From an uncultured Acetobacteraceae bacterium (GTDB lineage: Bacteria; Pseudomonadota; Alphaproteobacteria; Acetobacterales; Acetobacteraceae): DNA of 64,000 nt. Below the pieces are notes generated by a model. It saw nothing but the letters and a program-made list of their open reading frames with translations, was not told where the DNA came from and did not search any database. The DNA is taken from the NCBI GenBank assembly GCA_903918195.1, contig CAIXDS010000258.1, positions 62,001 through 126,000 of the forward strand, in the 5' to 3' direction. The position numbers and the translations under genes are program-made. Shown one piece after another: positions 38,341 to 46,196 of this stretch. Every line of letters starts with the position of its first letter. Position 1 is the first letter of the stretch.

Positions 38341-39373
38341 AGGAAGGCCAGGGGCTCTGCCCCTGGACCCCGCTAAGGGCGGAGCCCTTAGAACCCGTTC
38401 CGTTTCTCTTGGTCCGGGGGTGGAGGAGTACTCGGCGGGGCTGCTTGGCCGCAACCGGGCGATGCTGGCCCGCGCCATTACGCTGGTGGAATCGCGCAAG
38501 CCTGAGCACGCGGCGATGGCCGCTGCCCTGATCAACCATCTGCTGCCGCACACCGGGCGCGCCATTCGCGTCGGCCTCACCGGCGTGCCCGGCGCGGGCA
38601 AAAGCGCGCTGATCGAGGCGCTCGGCAGTTGGCTCACCGCGCGCGGGCATCGCGTTGCGGTGCTGTCGATCGATCCGTCTTCCACACGGTCTGGCGGCAG
38701 CCTGCTCGGCGACAAAACCCGCATGACGCGGCTGAGCGCTGACCCCAACGCCTTCATCCGTCCCTCGCCGAGTGGCCTGGTGCTCGGCGGCACCGCGCGC
38801 ACCACGCGCGAAACCATGCTACTGTGCGAGGCAGCCGGCTACGACGTCGTGCTGATCGAGACCGTCGGCGTCGGCCAGTCGGAAGTTGCAGTTGCCGACA
38901 TGACGGATTTCCTGCTGGTGCTCATGCTGGCCGGTGCCGGCGACGAGTTGCAGGGCATCAAGCGCGGCCTGCTGGAACGCGCCGACATGATCGCCATCAC
39001 CAAAGCCGATGGCGACAACATCGCTGCCTGCCGGCGGGCCGCCACGCAGTATGGCTTCGCCATGCACCTGCTGCGCGAACCGGGCGAACCGGAACCGCCG
39101 GTGGTGACGTGCAGCGCGGTGGAGGGCACCGGCCTCGATCGCATCTGGCAGATCATTACCGAGCGCCAGGCCGAACGGGAAAGCTCGGGTGCGCTTGCCG
39201 AAAGGCGGGCGCGGCAGAATACCGTGTGGATGTGGTCCCTGGTGGACCAGCATATCCGCGCCAAGTTGATGGCCGGGCACGCCGCGGGCGAAATCGAACG
39301 GCAGGTGCACGCCGGTCGGTTGTCGCCGGTCAGCGCAGCCGACAGGATTATCGGGGCGCTGGGGTTGCCGTAA
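38333..39373 (+). CDS. meaB: Methylmalonyl-CoA mutase-associated GTPase (MeaB/ArgK)
   Basis: A G3E-type GTPase of 346 residues as read from the ATG at 38333, which overlaps the mutB stop. The GTPase core has Walker A GVPGAGKS (84-91), [20 protein letters not shown], the switch [12 protein letters not shown] and the base-specificity motif ITKADGDN. MeaB gates cobalamin delivery to and protection of the mutase. The first 30 codons are odd: they are made of the palindromic repeat family (copy D), and homology to other MeaB proteins seems to begin only around [20 protein letters not shown]. An in-frame GTG at 38420 (residue 30) is an alternative start, without a good ribosome site. Confidence 0.92.
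38348..38390. repeat. GC-rich palindromic repeat, copy D, inside the 5' end of meaB
   Basis: CCAGGGGC-TCT-GCCCCTGG (38348-38366), the linker ACCCCGC, then TAAGGGC-GGA-GCCCTTA (38374-38390) and GAACCC. The second module is shared with copy E at 50802. Here the repeat is not intergenic: it lies in the open meaB frame just after the overlap with mutB. Confidence 0.7.
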
Positions 39374-39410
39374 CCGCAACGGCCCTGCGGGCCATTGCTG
39401 CGGGACAGGT

Positions 39411-40541
39411 CTATACGGCCCTCGCCTTGGGCAACGGGAAGACCATCCGGGTCAGCGCACGGCCGAACCGCCGGAGCGGTTCCTCGGCAAGAACGCAGAC
39501 CAGGGTCGCAGTGAGGATCGCGGCGGCGACGGCGGCTGCGGAGAACAAACCGCTCGGCAAGCCCGCACTGGTGTTCAACTGGAGAAAGTAGAACACGCGG
39601 ACGATCGGATAGTGCACCATATAAAGCGAGAACGAGATCCGCCCGAGGAACATGCAGACCGGGCTTCCCAACACCATTGCGGTCGCCGGTCCTGGTCTGG
39701 CCGCCAGCAGAACGATGCAAGCCAGGACACCGAGCGAATACGCCGTATCGGCCACAAGGAGGACAATCGTCGCCGCACAGATGGCGGCCAGCATGAGCCA
39801 GTCTCCCGACAGCGATCTCGAGATGGGATGCTGGAAGCCGACCCACAGCAGGCACCCGACGAAGAAACTGCCCGCCATGCGGACGAAGGCTTCGGTTCCT
39901 GCAATCGCGGCCATGATGGGAGTTCCATTGATGGACAACAGAAAGATCTCGAGGGCGAGAATTGTCGGCACCAGAATGGCAACCACACGGAACGACCGAA
40001 TCGATAACAGCAACCAGCACAGCCAGGGGAATGCGAGATAGCCCATCCATTCGACCCCCAACGACCAGACCGGAACGTTTATGTGACGGGCGATCGGGGG
40101 GACATACCAGCTATCGAAAAAAACAATGTTTCGCGTGACCTCCAGCGCCCCAGGCCAGAAACCGAACACGATAATCGAAATGAATAGCGATATACAAATG
40201 GTAATCAAGTGGACCGGGACTGTCCTCCAGAACCGCAAATACAGAAACCGAAGCGCAAGGCTACCAGGTAGTTTTTCGAAATCACCATGATGACTATGTG
40301 TTAATACAAAGCCGCTCATCATAAAGAAAACGTCGACAGCAAGTCCGCCATAATTAAAGAGCTGAAACAAGCCGTGTCCGCCCGAGTTTGTGTGCACGGA
40401 AACCACCCAGAGCGCGAGTATTCCTCGCAAACCGTGCAGGCATGGGAAACTCAACTCGCGTCGGACAGCCGGTGTTGTCGCCCCGTACCCTAACGCGCGT
40501 TGCGCGTTTCCTGTAAGCGCCACCAACCGAAACCCTTCCAT
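39411..40541 (-). CDS. Acyltransferase 3 family membrane protein
   Basis: A 376-residue integral membrane acyltransferase. After a short N-terminal part it shows the family motif LHGLRGILALWVVSVHTN with catalytic-type His, then FNYGGLAVDVFFMMSGFVLT, PVWSLGVEWMGYLAFPWL and FLGRISFSLYMVHYPIVR, and about ten membrane segments. The family adds acetyl or succinyl groups to sugars on the outside of the cell. The start is uncertain (ATG at 40541 or 40580, neither with a ribosome site). It is on the same strand as the decarboxylase operon but 155 bases away and unrelated in function. It is convergent with meaB. Confidence 0.85.
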   Translation of the reverse strand: MEGFRLVALTGNAQRALGYGATTPAVRRELSFPCLHGLRGILALWVVSVHTNSGGHGLFQLFNYGGLAVDVFFMMSGFVLTHSHHGDFEKLPGSLALRFLYLRFWRTVPVHLITICISLFISIIVFGFWPGALEVTRNIVFFDSWYVPPIARHINVPVWSLGVEWMGYLAFPWLCWLLLSIRSFRVVAILVPTILALEIFLLSINGTPIMAAIAGTEAFVRMAGSFFVGCLLWVGFQHPISRSLSGDWLMLAAICAATIVLLVADTAYSLGVLACIVLLAARPGPATAMVLGSPVCMFLGRISFSLYMVHYPIVRVFYFLQLNTSAGLPSGLFSAAAVAAAILTATLVCVLAEEPLRRFGRALTRMVFPLPKARAV

Positions 40542-40735
40542 TGTTTTTGTGGTATCTGATCCACCGAAGATGAGCGCCATGGTAGCCAAATATCGGCAGC
40601 CGGCACATTCATTTTTCCCGCAAGCGTATCGTTGCCGTTCGTTTGCGCCGACCGGCTCTCCCCGGCCTGTGCGGCGGGCAGGATCATTGGGGTGCTCAGG
40701 CCGCGGTGACAGCCGGGGCGCTGTCCCGGATTCTG

Positions 40736-41866
40736 TTACGACGGCAGAAGCAACGCCAGCATAATCCCGCCCGACAGCGCCGTGCCGAACACGCCAGCAA
40801 GGTTCGGCCCCATGGCGTGATAAATCAGAAAATTCTCCGGATCGTCCTGCAGCGCCACCACATGCGTCACCCGCGCCGCGATCGGCACCGAAGCGATGCC
40901 GGCGGAGCCGAGCAGCGGATTGATCGGTTCCTTGAGGAACAGGTTCATGATCTTCGCCCCGATCACGCCGGACGCAGTGCCGAACACGAAGGCAAGCAGG
41001 CCGAGCGACACCACTTCGAGCGTCTGCACGGTGAGAAACCGGTCGGCCACCATGGTCGAGCCGATGGCCACCGTCAGGATCACGATCACCACGTTCATCA
41101 CGCCGTTCGCCGCCGTCCGCGCGAGGCGTTCCGTGACCAGCACTTCGCGGTACAGATTGCCCAGCATCAGCATGGTGATCAGCGGTGCCACCGGTGGCAG
41201 GAACAGGTTGACGATGATGGCGATGATGATCGGGAAACCGATTCGCTCGACGCGCGATACCGGGCGCATCTGCTGCATGCGGATCAGGCGTTCGCGTTTG
41301 CTGGTCAGCAGCTTCATCACCGGCGGCTGGATCAGCGGCATCAGCGCCATGTAGGAATAGGCGGCGACCGAGATCGGTGCCAGCAGATGTGGCGCGAGCT
41401 TGACCGCCATGAAGATTGCCATCGGCCCGTCGGCGCCGCCGATAATGCCGATGGCGCCCGCTTCGTAGATGGTGAAACCCACCAGCTTGGCACCGATCAG
41501 CGCCACGAAGATGCCGAGATGCGCCGCCGCGCCCAGAACCACCAGCTTCGGGTTGGCGATCATCGGGCCGAAATCGGTCATCGCGCCGACGCCGAAGAAG
41601 ATCAGCGGCGGCAGGATCAGCAACTCCACGCCTTTGTAGGCGTAGTGGAACAGCCCGCCCTCCAGGATCAGGTCGGAGCCCGGCACGTTGGCGACGATGC
41701 AGGAAAAGCCGATGCCGACCAGCAGCAGCGGTTCGTATTTTTTCACGACGGCGAGCCAGATCATGGTGATGCCGACGCCGATCATCACCAGATTGCCCCA
41801 CCAGATATGGGCAAGCCCGGTCTGTGCCGCGAGGGCCGCCAGGAAGGCCACGAACTGGTCGAGCAT
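40736..41866 (-). CDS. mmdB: Sodium-pumping decarboxylase beta subunit (OadB/MmdB family)
   Basis: A 376-residue inner-membrane protein with nine or more hydrophobic segments. It carries the strictly conserved region GAIGIIGGADGP with D146, matching the sodium-binding Asp of Klebsiella OadB, and the second key region NFLIYHAMGPNLAGVFGTAL near the C-terminus. Family members remove CO2 from carboxybiotin on the carrier subunit and use the energy to move two sodium ions outward. In the same operon lie the carboxyltransferase, the biotin carrier and an OadG-like subunit. The epimerase at the head of the operon points to methylmalonyl-CoA rather than oxaloacetate as substrate. Confidence 0.92.
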   Translation of the reverse strand: MLDQFVAFLAALAAQTGLAHIWWGNLVMIGVGITMIWLAVVKKYEPLLLVGIGFSCIVANVPGSDLILEGGLFHYAYKGVELLILPPLIFFGVGAMTDFGPMIANPKLVVLGAAAHLGIFVALIGAKLVGFTIYEAGAIGIIGGADGPMAIFMAVKLAPHLLAPISVAAYSYMALMPLIQPPVMKLLTSKRERLIRMQQMRPVSRVERIGFPIIIAIIVNLFLPPVAPLITMLMLGNLYREVLVTERLARTAANGVMNVVIVILTVAIGSTMVADRFLTVQTLEVVSLGLLAFVFGTASGVIGAKIMNLFLKEPINPLLGSAGIASVPIAARVTHVVALQDDPENFLIYHAMGPNLAGVFGTALSGGIMLALLLPS

Positions 41867-41884
41867 GTTTCCTGCCGGCGCCGG

Positions 41885-42043
41885 TTAGTGGTTGCGCAGA
41901 TCGTTGTCGTCGAGCCGGCCGATGCGGTTGAGCAGCGGCAGCAGCGCCAGCACCACGCCGATGCCGCCGATCATGACGATGCTGAGCAGGAAGTCGATCA
42001 GGCTCAGCACGATGGCGCCTTGCAACGTATCGGGAACGATCAT
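41885..42043 (-). CDS. 52-residue membrane peptide in the decarboxylase operon
   Basis: A short frame from the ATG at 42043 to the TAA at 41887-41885. It is preceded by GAGGAGA at the right distance, fits between the biotin-carrier and beta-subunit genes with gaps of 32 and 18 bases, and encodes a single strong membrane segment (VLSLIDFLLSIVMIGGIGVV, LALLPLL) followed by a charged end NRIGRLDDNDLRNH. It begins MIVPDTLQGAI. I know no exact family. The sodium-pumping methylmalonyl-CoA decarboxylase of Veillonella has an extra subunit of about 55 residues (MmdE), so a similar accessory role is possible, though homology is not shown. Confidence 0.75.
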   Translation of the reverse strand: MIVPDTLQGAIVLSLIDFLLSIVMIGGIGVVLALLPLLNRIGRLDDNDLRNH

Positions 42044-42075
42044 GCGTGGGTCTCCTCGCGCCGTGATGTGTGCGA

Positions 42076-42450
42076 TCAGCCCAGCGTCAGCAACACCTGG
42101 CCCGTCTCGACGTTGTCGTTGACCTTGACGGCGATGGCGGTGACGGTGCCGGCGCCCTTGGCGACAACGATGGTCTTCATCTTCATCGCCTCGATGGTGG
42201 CGATCTTGTCGCCCGGCTGCACGGTCTGGCCGATGTCGACATCGATCGTATGCACAACTCCGGCCAGCGGCGCGACCTCGCTGCCGGGGCTTGCCGGTGC
42301 CGCGGCGGGGGCGGACGGGGCCGGCTGGGGGAACGCTGTGGCCGCGGCACTGGCCGCAAGCGGCGCCTCGGGCTGGACTGGCGCGGTGAGATCCTCGACG
42401 ACGACATGGTAGCTGCGGCCATCGACGGTGATCCGGAACGTCTTCTGCAT
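42076..42450 (-). CDS. mmdC: Biotin carboxyl carrier subunit of the decarboxylase
   Basis: A 124-residue protein with a short N-terminal beta domain (FRITVDGRSYHVVVED), a flexible Ala/Pro linker (about 22-57) and a biotinyl domain with the attachment motif EAMKM, modified lysine K90. It carries CO2 from the carboxyltransferase to the membrane beta subunit. Length and linker match gamma/MmdC subunits. Confidence 0.93.
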   Translation of the reverse strand: MQKTFRITVDGRSYHVVVEDLTAPVQPEAPLAASAAATAFPQPAPSAPAAAPASPGSEVAPLAGVVHTIDVDIGQTVQPGDKIATIEAMKMKTIVVAKGAGTVTAIAVKVNDNVETGQVLLTLG

Positions 42451-42470
42451 GGCGCCTCCTTTCCCGTGGT

Positions 42471-42791
42471 CTAGTGGGGGCTATGGGACAGCTGGTTCAG
42501 CCAGCGTCCCTGGGCGGACCAGACCTGTCCGTGCGGAAGTTCCTCGATATGCACGATGTGATGGCTGTCCAGCATGGCCGCGACCGCCGCCGCGATCACC
42601 GGCAGGTCTTCCGCCAGTCCGTGCGGAACCGCGGCGGCCAGCCCCGTCACTGGCGCACCGGTGTCGATCGGCGAATTCTGCGCGTAGCGGATCAGCGCCG
42701 CGAGCAGGCGAAATCCCCAGTAGAGGCAACTGACGATGCCGATACCGGCCAGCCAGTCGGCGGCCGGACCATGGAAGATCGGCTCATACAT
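42471..42791 (-). CDS. OadG/MmdD-like small subunit of the decarboxylase
   Basis: A 106-residue protein with one membrane segment (WLAGIGIVSCLYWGFRLLAA) and a soluble C-terminal part with DLPVIAAAVAAMLDSHHIVH and the family's end signature VWSAQGRWLNQL. OadG/MmdD proteins anchor the soluble carboxyltransferase to the membrane beta subunit. It sits 24 bases after the alpha-subunit gene and 20 before the carrier gene, as in known sodium-pumping decarboxylase operons. Confidence 0.85.
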   Translation of the reverse strand: MYEPIFHGPAADWLAGIGIVSCLYWGFRLLAALIRYAQNSPIDTGAPVTGLAAAVPHGLAEDLPVIAAAVAAMLDSHHIVHIEELPHGQVWSAQGRWLNQLSHSPH

Positions 42792-42815
42792 GATGCGGCT
42801 CCGTGTTCTCGCCCA

Positions 42816-44363
42816 TCACAGCGGCATGTTCCCGTGCTTCTTCGGCGGCCGCGTCTCCCGCTTGGTCGCCGCCTTGCGCAGTGACAGCGCCACCACCCAG
42901 CGGGTCGTCGCCGGATCGATCACGTCGGTGATGTAGCCGAGGCCGGCGGAGAGATAGGGGGTGGCGAATTCCGCCCGATAGGAAGCGGCCAGTTCGGCAG
43001 CCATGGCGCGGGGGTCGGCGGCGGCTTTCAGCTCCTTGCTGTACAGCACGTTCGCCGCGCCCTCGGCGCCCATCACCGCGATTTCGGCGGTCGGCCAGGC
43101 ATAGACGAAATCCGCCCCCATCTCCTGGCTGCACATGGCGAGATACGATCCGCCATAGGCCTTGCGCATGATGACGGTGATCTTCGGCACGGTCGCCGCG
43201 GCGTAGGCGAACAGCAGCTTGGCGCCATGGCGGATGATGCCGCCGCGCTCCTGATCGATGCCCGGCAGGAAGCCCGGAACGTCCACCAGTGTCACCAGCG
43301 GAATGCTGAAGGCGTTGCAGAAGCGGATGAAGCGGGCGCCCTTGTCGGAAGCGTCGATGTCGAGCGCGCCGGCCCGCACCGCCGACTGGTTTGCCACCAG
43401 CCCGACCACGAAACCGCCGATGCGGGCGAAGCCGACGATCAGGTTGGCGGCGAAATCGGCATGCACCTCCAGCAACTGGCCGCCATCCACCAGCCGCGCA
43501 ATGATCGGGCGCACATCCATCGCCATCATCGGTTCCGCCGGGATCAGGTCGTTGATCGCCTGGTCCGGCGTTTCGTCGATATCGCCCGCCGGGCGATGCG
43601 GCGGCTCCTCGGCGTTGTTGGCCGGCAGGTAGCTCAGCAGCCGGCGCACCAGCACCACCGCATGGGCATCGTCGTTGGCGAGGAAATGCACGTTGCCGCT
43701 GACCGTGGCGTGCATGGCCGCCCCGCCCACGTCGTCCATCGTCACCGTGCGCCCGGTCACCGCCTTGATCACTTCCGGCCCGGTGATGAACATGCGGGCG
43801 TTGGTGCGGGTCATGATGACGAAGTCCATCAGCGCCGGCGAATAGGCAGCCCCGCCTGCGCAGGGCCCGCAGACCACGGCGATCTGCGGCACCACGCCGG
43901 AGAGCAGGACGTTCTGGAAGAACACATCGCCATAGCCCGCCAGCGCGTCCACCGCCTCCTGGATGCGCGCCCCGCCGGAATCGTTGAATGCGACCACCGG
44001 CATTCCGGCGCGGCCGGCGAACTGCATGGCACCGACGATCTTGCCGGCGTGGGCGCGGCCAAGCGTGCCGGCGGCGACGGTGAAATCCTGGCTGAAGGCG
44101 GCCACCGGGCGGCCATCCACATAGCCGGTGCCCACCACCACCCCGTCGGCCGGGAGTTCCTTTGCCACGCCGCCTTGCGGCCTGGCGCGGACATGCATGC
44201 CGATTTCCTGGAAGGTGCCGTCCTGGAACAGGATGGCCAGCCGTTCGCGGGCGGTCAGCTGGCCCAGTGCATGCCGCAACCTGGCCTTTTCCTCGCCGCC
44301 ACCGGCCAGAATTCTGGCGCTCCGATCGCGCATTTCCTGCAGCAGTCTGTCAGACAACGTCAT
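42816..44363 (-). CDS. mmdA: Methylmalonyl-CoA decarboxylase alpha subunit (carboxyltransferase)
   Basis: A 515-residue acyl-CoA carboxyltransferase, the PccB/MmdA family length. Two crotonase-like halves are visible: oxyanion-hole and substrate segments FNDSGGARIQEAVDALAGYG, GPCAGGAAYSPALMDFVI in the first and RKAYGGSYLAMCSQEMGADF, AWPTAEIAVMGAEGAANV in the second. By sequence alone it could be the beta subunit of propionyl-CoA carboxylase, but there is no biotin carboxylase gene nearby, while carrier, OadG-like and OadB-like genes follow. Hence the decarboxylase assignment. It transfers the carboxyl group of (S)-methylmalonyl-CoA to biotin, releasing propionyl-CoA. Confidence 0.9.
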   Translation of the reverse strand: MTLSDRLLQEMRDRSARILAGGGEEKARLRHALGQLTARERLAILFQDGTFQEIGMHVRARPQGGVAKELPADGVVVGTGYVDGRPVAAFSQDFTVAAGTLGRAHAGKIVGAMQFAGRAGMPVVAFNDSGGARIQEAVDALAGYGDVFFQNVLLSGVVPQIAVVCGPCAGGAAYSPALMDFVIMTRTNARMFITGPEVIKAVTGRTVTMDDVGGAAMHATVSGNVHFLANDDAHAVVLVRRLLSYLPANNAEEPPHRPAGDIDETPDQAINDLIPAEPMMAMDVRPIIARLVDGGQLLEVHADFAANLIVGFARIGGFVVGLVANQSAVRAGALDIDASDKGARFIRFCNAFSIPLVTLVDVPGFLPGIDQERGGIIRHGAKLLFAYAAATVPKITVIMRKAYGGSYLAMCSQEMGADFVYAWPTAEIAVMGAEGAANVLYSKELKAAADPRAMAAELAASYRAEFATPYLSAGLGYITDVIDPATTRWVVALSLRKAATKRETRPPKKHGNMPL

Positions 44364-44404
44364 TCATTCCATCCGTCAATGCATCGCGCGGTCGCGCCGG
44401 CCGG

Positions 44405-44809
44405 TCAGGCCTGCTGCAATTCCACCAGGGTGCCGTTGAGATCTTTCGGGTGCAGGAACAGCACCGGTTTGTCGTGCGCGCCGATCTTCGGCTCGCCGTC
44501 GCCCAGCACGCGCAGGCCGGCCGCCTTCAGCAGGTCGCGGGCGGCCAGGATATCTTCGACCTCGAAGCACAGGTGATGGATGCCGCCGGCCGGATTCTTC
44601 GCCAGGAATCCGGCGATCGGGGAGTTCTCACCCAGCGGGTTGATCAGCTCGATCCGGGTATTCTCGACATCGACAAACACCACCGTGACCCCGTGCGCGG
44701 GCTGCGGCAGCGGCGCGGAGACGGTGGCACCGAGCTTGTCGCGGTAGGCGCCGGCCGCCGCCTCGAGGTCGGGCACGGCGATGGCCACGTGGTTCAGCCT
44801 GCCAAGCAA
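44405..44809 (-). CDS. mce: Methylmalonyl-CoA epimerase
   Basis: A 134-residue glyoxalase-fold enzyme with the metal-binding pattern LNHVAIAVPDL, GGIHHLCFEVEDI and GTLVELQQA. It interconverts (R)- and (S)-methylmalonyl-CoA and thus joins the mutase to the decarboxylase. The start is a TTG at 44809 with GGGAGA seven bases ahead; no ATG is available nearby. First gene of the minus-strand decarboxylase operon. Confidence 0.93.
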   Translation of the reverse strand: MLGRLNHVAIAVPDLEAAAGAYRDKLGATVSAPLPQPAHGVTVVFVDVENTRIELINPLGENSPIAGFLAKNPAGGIHHLCFEVEDILAARDLLKAAGLRVLGDGEPKIGAHDKPVLFLHPKDLNGTLVELQQA

Positions 44810-44845
44810 TGGATGGTCTCCCTAGGGCTGCTTTTCGCGAAACGG

Positions 44846-44863
44846 CACGATAACACTATCGTG
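44846..44863. promoter_or_regulatory. Perfect inverted repeat between the divergent mce and nadQ genes
   Basis: CACGATA (44846-44852), loop ACAC, TATCGTG (44857-44863): a seven-base perfect palindrome 37 bases upstream of the mce start. It is well placed as an operator for the decarboxylase operon. The rest of 44810-45114 (about 300 bases) shows no gene of its own. Confidence 0.45.
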
Positions 44864-45114
44864 CGATGGCGTCCGCTCCAGGCCCGATGTCTTCCATGCG
44901 AAAAACCGCCCGCGCAATAGACGAACGACCGCAATGTCGCCGCTTTCGCCATGGCTCCGGCCGGGCCGGGCGCCCGAACGCTGCAACAGATCCGTGCTGG
45001 TGCCGCCGCGGCTGCCTGCGTTATCAGGCAGTTCATGACACCCTGCGACCCACCTGCCTGCCCGACGCGCCCGGCCATCGCCGCCGATCCGGCCAGGCCC
45101 GGAACCTGCCGCCG

Positions 45115-46044
45115 GTGGTGACCAGGATTCCTGCACCGGCGCTCCGGGCCGAGCTGATCGCCGTGCTCGTGGCGGTCACGGATGGCGAGCCGCAGGTGCT
45201 GACCATCCGTGACGGCAGCCTGCTGCCGTCCGGTCCGTTCGCCTCCGCCGACCGTTCGTTGCAGGCCAGCCTGCGGGCGTGGGTGGAACAGCAGACCGGC
45301 CATCCGCTGGGGTATGTTGAGCAACTCTACACCTTTGCCGACCGGGACCGCTCTGCCGACGATACGCAGCGCCGCGTGATCTCGATCAGCTATCTCGGCC
45401 TGACCCGCCAGGCGCTGGCGGCGGGCGGCCACGCGGCGAGCTGGCGCAGCTGGTACCGCTACTTCCCCTGGGAGGACTGGCGGGACGGCGCCCCGGCGAT
45501 GATCGGCAAGCTGATCGCACCCCGGCTGCGTGCCTGGGCCGCCGCGGCCGGAACGCCGGCGCTGAAGCGGGAGCGGCTGCAGCGGGTGCGCGTCACCTTC
45601 GGCTGCACCGATGTTCCCTGGAACGAGGACATGGTGCTGCAGCGCTACGAGCTGCTGTTCGAGGCGGGCCTGGTGCCGGAGGCTGCCGGTGCGCCGGGCA
45701 CCGGCCTGCCAGGGGCGCACATGCTGTACGATCACCGCCGTATCCTGGCGACCGGCATCGCCCGGCTGCGCGCCAAGATCAAGTACCGCCCGGTCGTGTT
45801 CGAGCTGATGCCCGAAAGCTTCACCCTGTTGCAGTTGCAGCGGGCGGTGGAGGCGCTGGCGGGGCAATTGCTGCACAAGCAGAATTTCCGCCGCCTGATC
45901 GACAGCCAGGACCTGGTGGAGGAAACCGGCGAGCTGGCCACCGAAACCGGCGGCCGTCCGGCCAAGCTGTTCCGCTTCCGCCAGCAGGTGCTGATCGAGC
46001 GCGCCATCGCCGGTAGCAAACTACCGCTCGCCCGCAGCGCCTGA
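45115..46044 (+). CDS. nadQ: NadQ-type NAD biosynthesis regulator (Nudix-related, winged helix)
   Basis: About 309 residues. The N-terminal half is a catalysis-free Nudix-like domain that would bind ADP-ribose or a related NAD product (ELIAVLVAVTDGEPQVLTIR, GYVEQLYTFADRDR, ISISYLGLTRQAL). The C-terminal part (FELMPESFTLLQLQRAVEAL, NFRRLIDSQDLVEETGE) is the winged-helix DNA-binding domain of NrtR/NadQ proteins. The start is uncertain: the frame opens at the ATG at 44866 but the first 80 codons look non-coding, so the GTG at 45115 was chosen. It lies directly before nadABC. In alphaproteobacteria NadQ is predicted to repress these genes; the paired palindromes at 46111 and 46164 are candidate sites. 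Confidence 0.85.
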   Translation: MVTRIPAPALRAELIAVLVAVTDGEPQVLTIRDGSLLPSGPFASADRSLQASLRAWVEQQTGHPLGYVEQLYTFADRDRSADDTQRRVISISYLGLTRQALAAGGHAASWRSWYRYFPWEDWRDGAPAMIGKLIAPRLRAWAAAAGTPALKRERLQRVRVTFGCTDVPWNEDMVLQRYELLFEAGLVPEAAGAPGTGLPGAHMLYDHRRILATGIARLRAKIKYRPVVFELMPESFTLLQLQRAVEALAGQLLHKQNFRRLIDSQDLVEETGELATETGGRPAKLFRFRQQVLIERAIAGSKLPLARSA

Positions 46045-46102
46045 TCGGCCATGCTGCATATGCGAACGTGACCCGCAGGAATGCGCGGGCTTGCCCGAGC
46101 GC

Positions 46103-46132
46103 TTGACACCTTATGCTCATCCCTAGCATAAT
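46103..46132 (+). promoter_or_regulatory. Probable sigma-70 promoter of nadABC
   Basis: TTGACA at 46103-46108 is a perfect -35 box. A -10-like CATAAT lies at 46127-46132 (18-base spacer). The candidate operator at 46111-46131 covers the space between them and part of the -10. Confidence 0.6.
46111..46131. promoter_or_regulatory. Candidate NadQ operator 1
   Basis: TTATGCT (46111-46117), seven-base spacer, AGCATAA (46125-46131). Written from the core it is ATGCTC-N5-TAGCAT, the same as operator 2 apart from one base. It overlaps the spacer and -10 of the nadABC promoter, so bound protein would block RNA polymerase. Confidence 0.65.
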
Positions 46133-46163
46133 TCATGATCCGGCGGACGAGGCCGGGTCATTA

Positions 46164-46180
46164 ATGCTCAGAACGAGCAT
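46164..46180. promoter_or_regulatory. Candidate NadQ operator 2
   Basis: ATGCTC (46164-46169), AGAAC, GAGCAT (46175-46180): a perfect inverted repeat just upstream of the ribosome site (GAGGAGG at 46184-46190) of nadA. Confidence 0.65.
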
Positions 46181-46196
46181 ATCGAGGAGGACGATT

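Noticed and set aside
40580-41801. Extension that would fuse the acyltransferase to a long upstream region on the minus strand
   Set aside because: The extension runs through the OadB-like gene in a wrong frame; the acyltransferase homology starts only near 40440.
42816-44363. Assignment of the carboxyltransferase as propionyl-CoA carboxylase beta subunit
   Set aside because: No biotin carboxylase gene is near, while a biotin carrier, an OadG-like and an OadB-like gene follow in the same operon.
44866-45114. N-terminal extension of nadQ from an ATG at 44866
   Set aside because: The extra residues are Arg/Cys/Pro-rich and unlike any NadQ N-terminus; the region includes the mce promoter.
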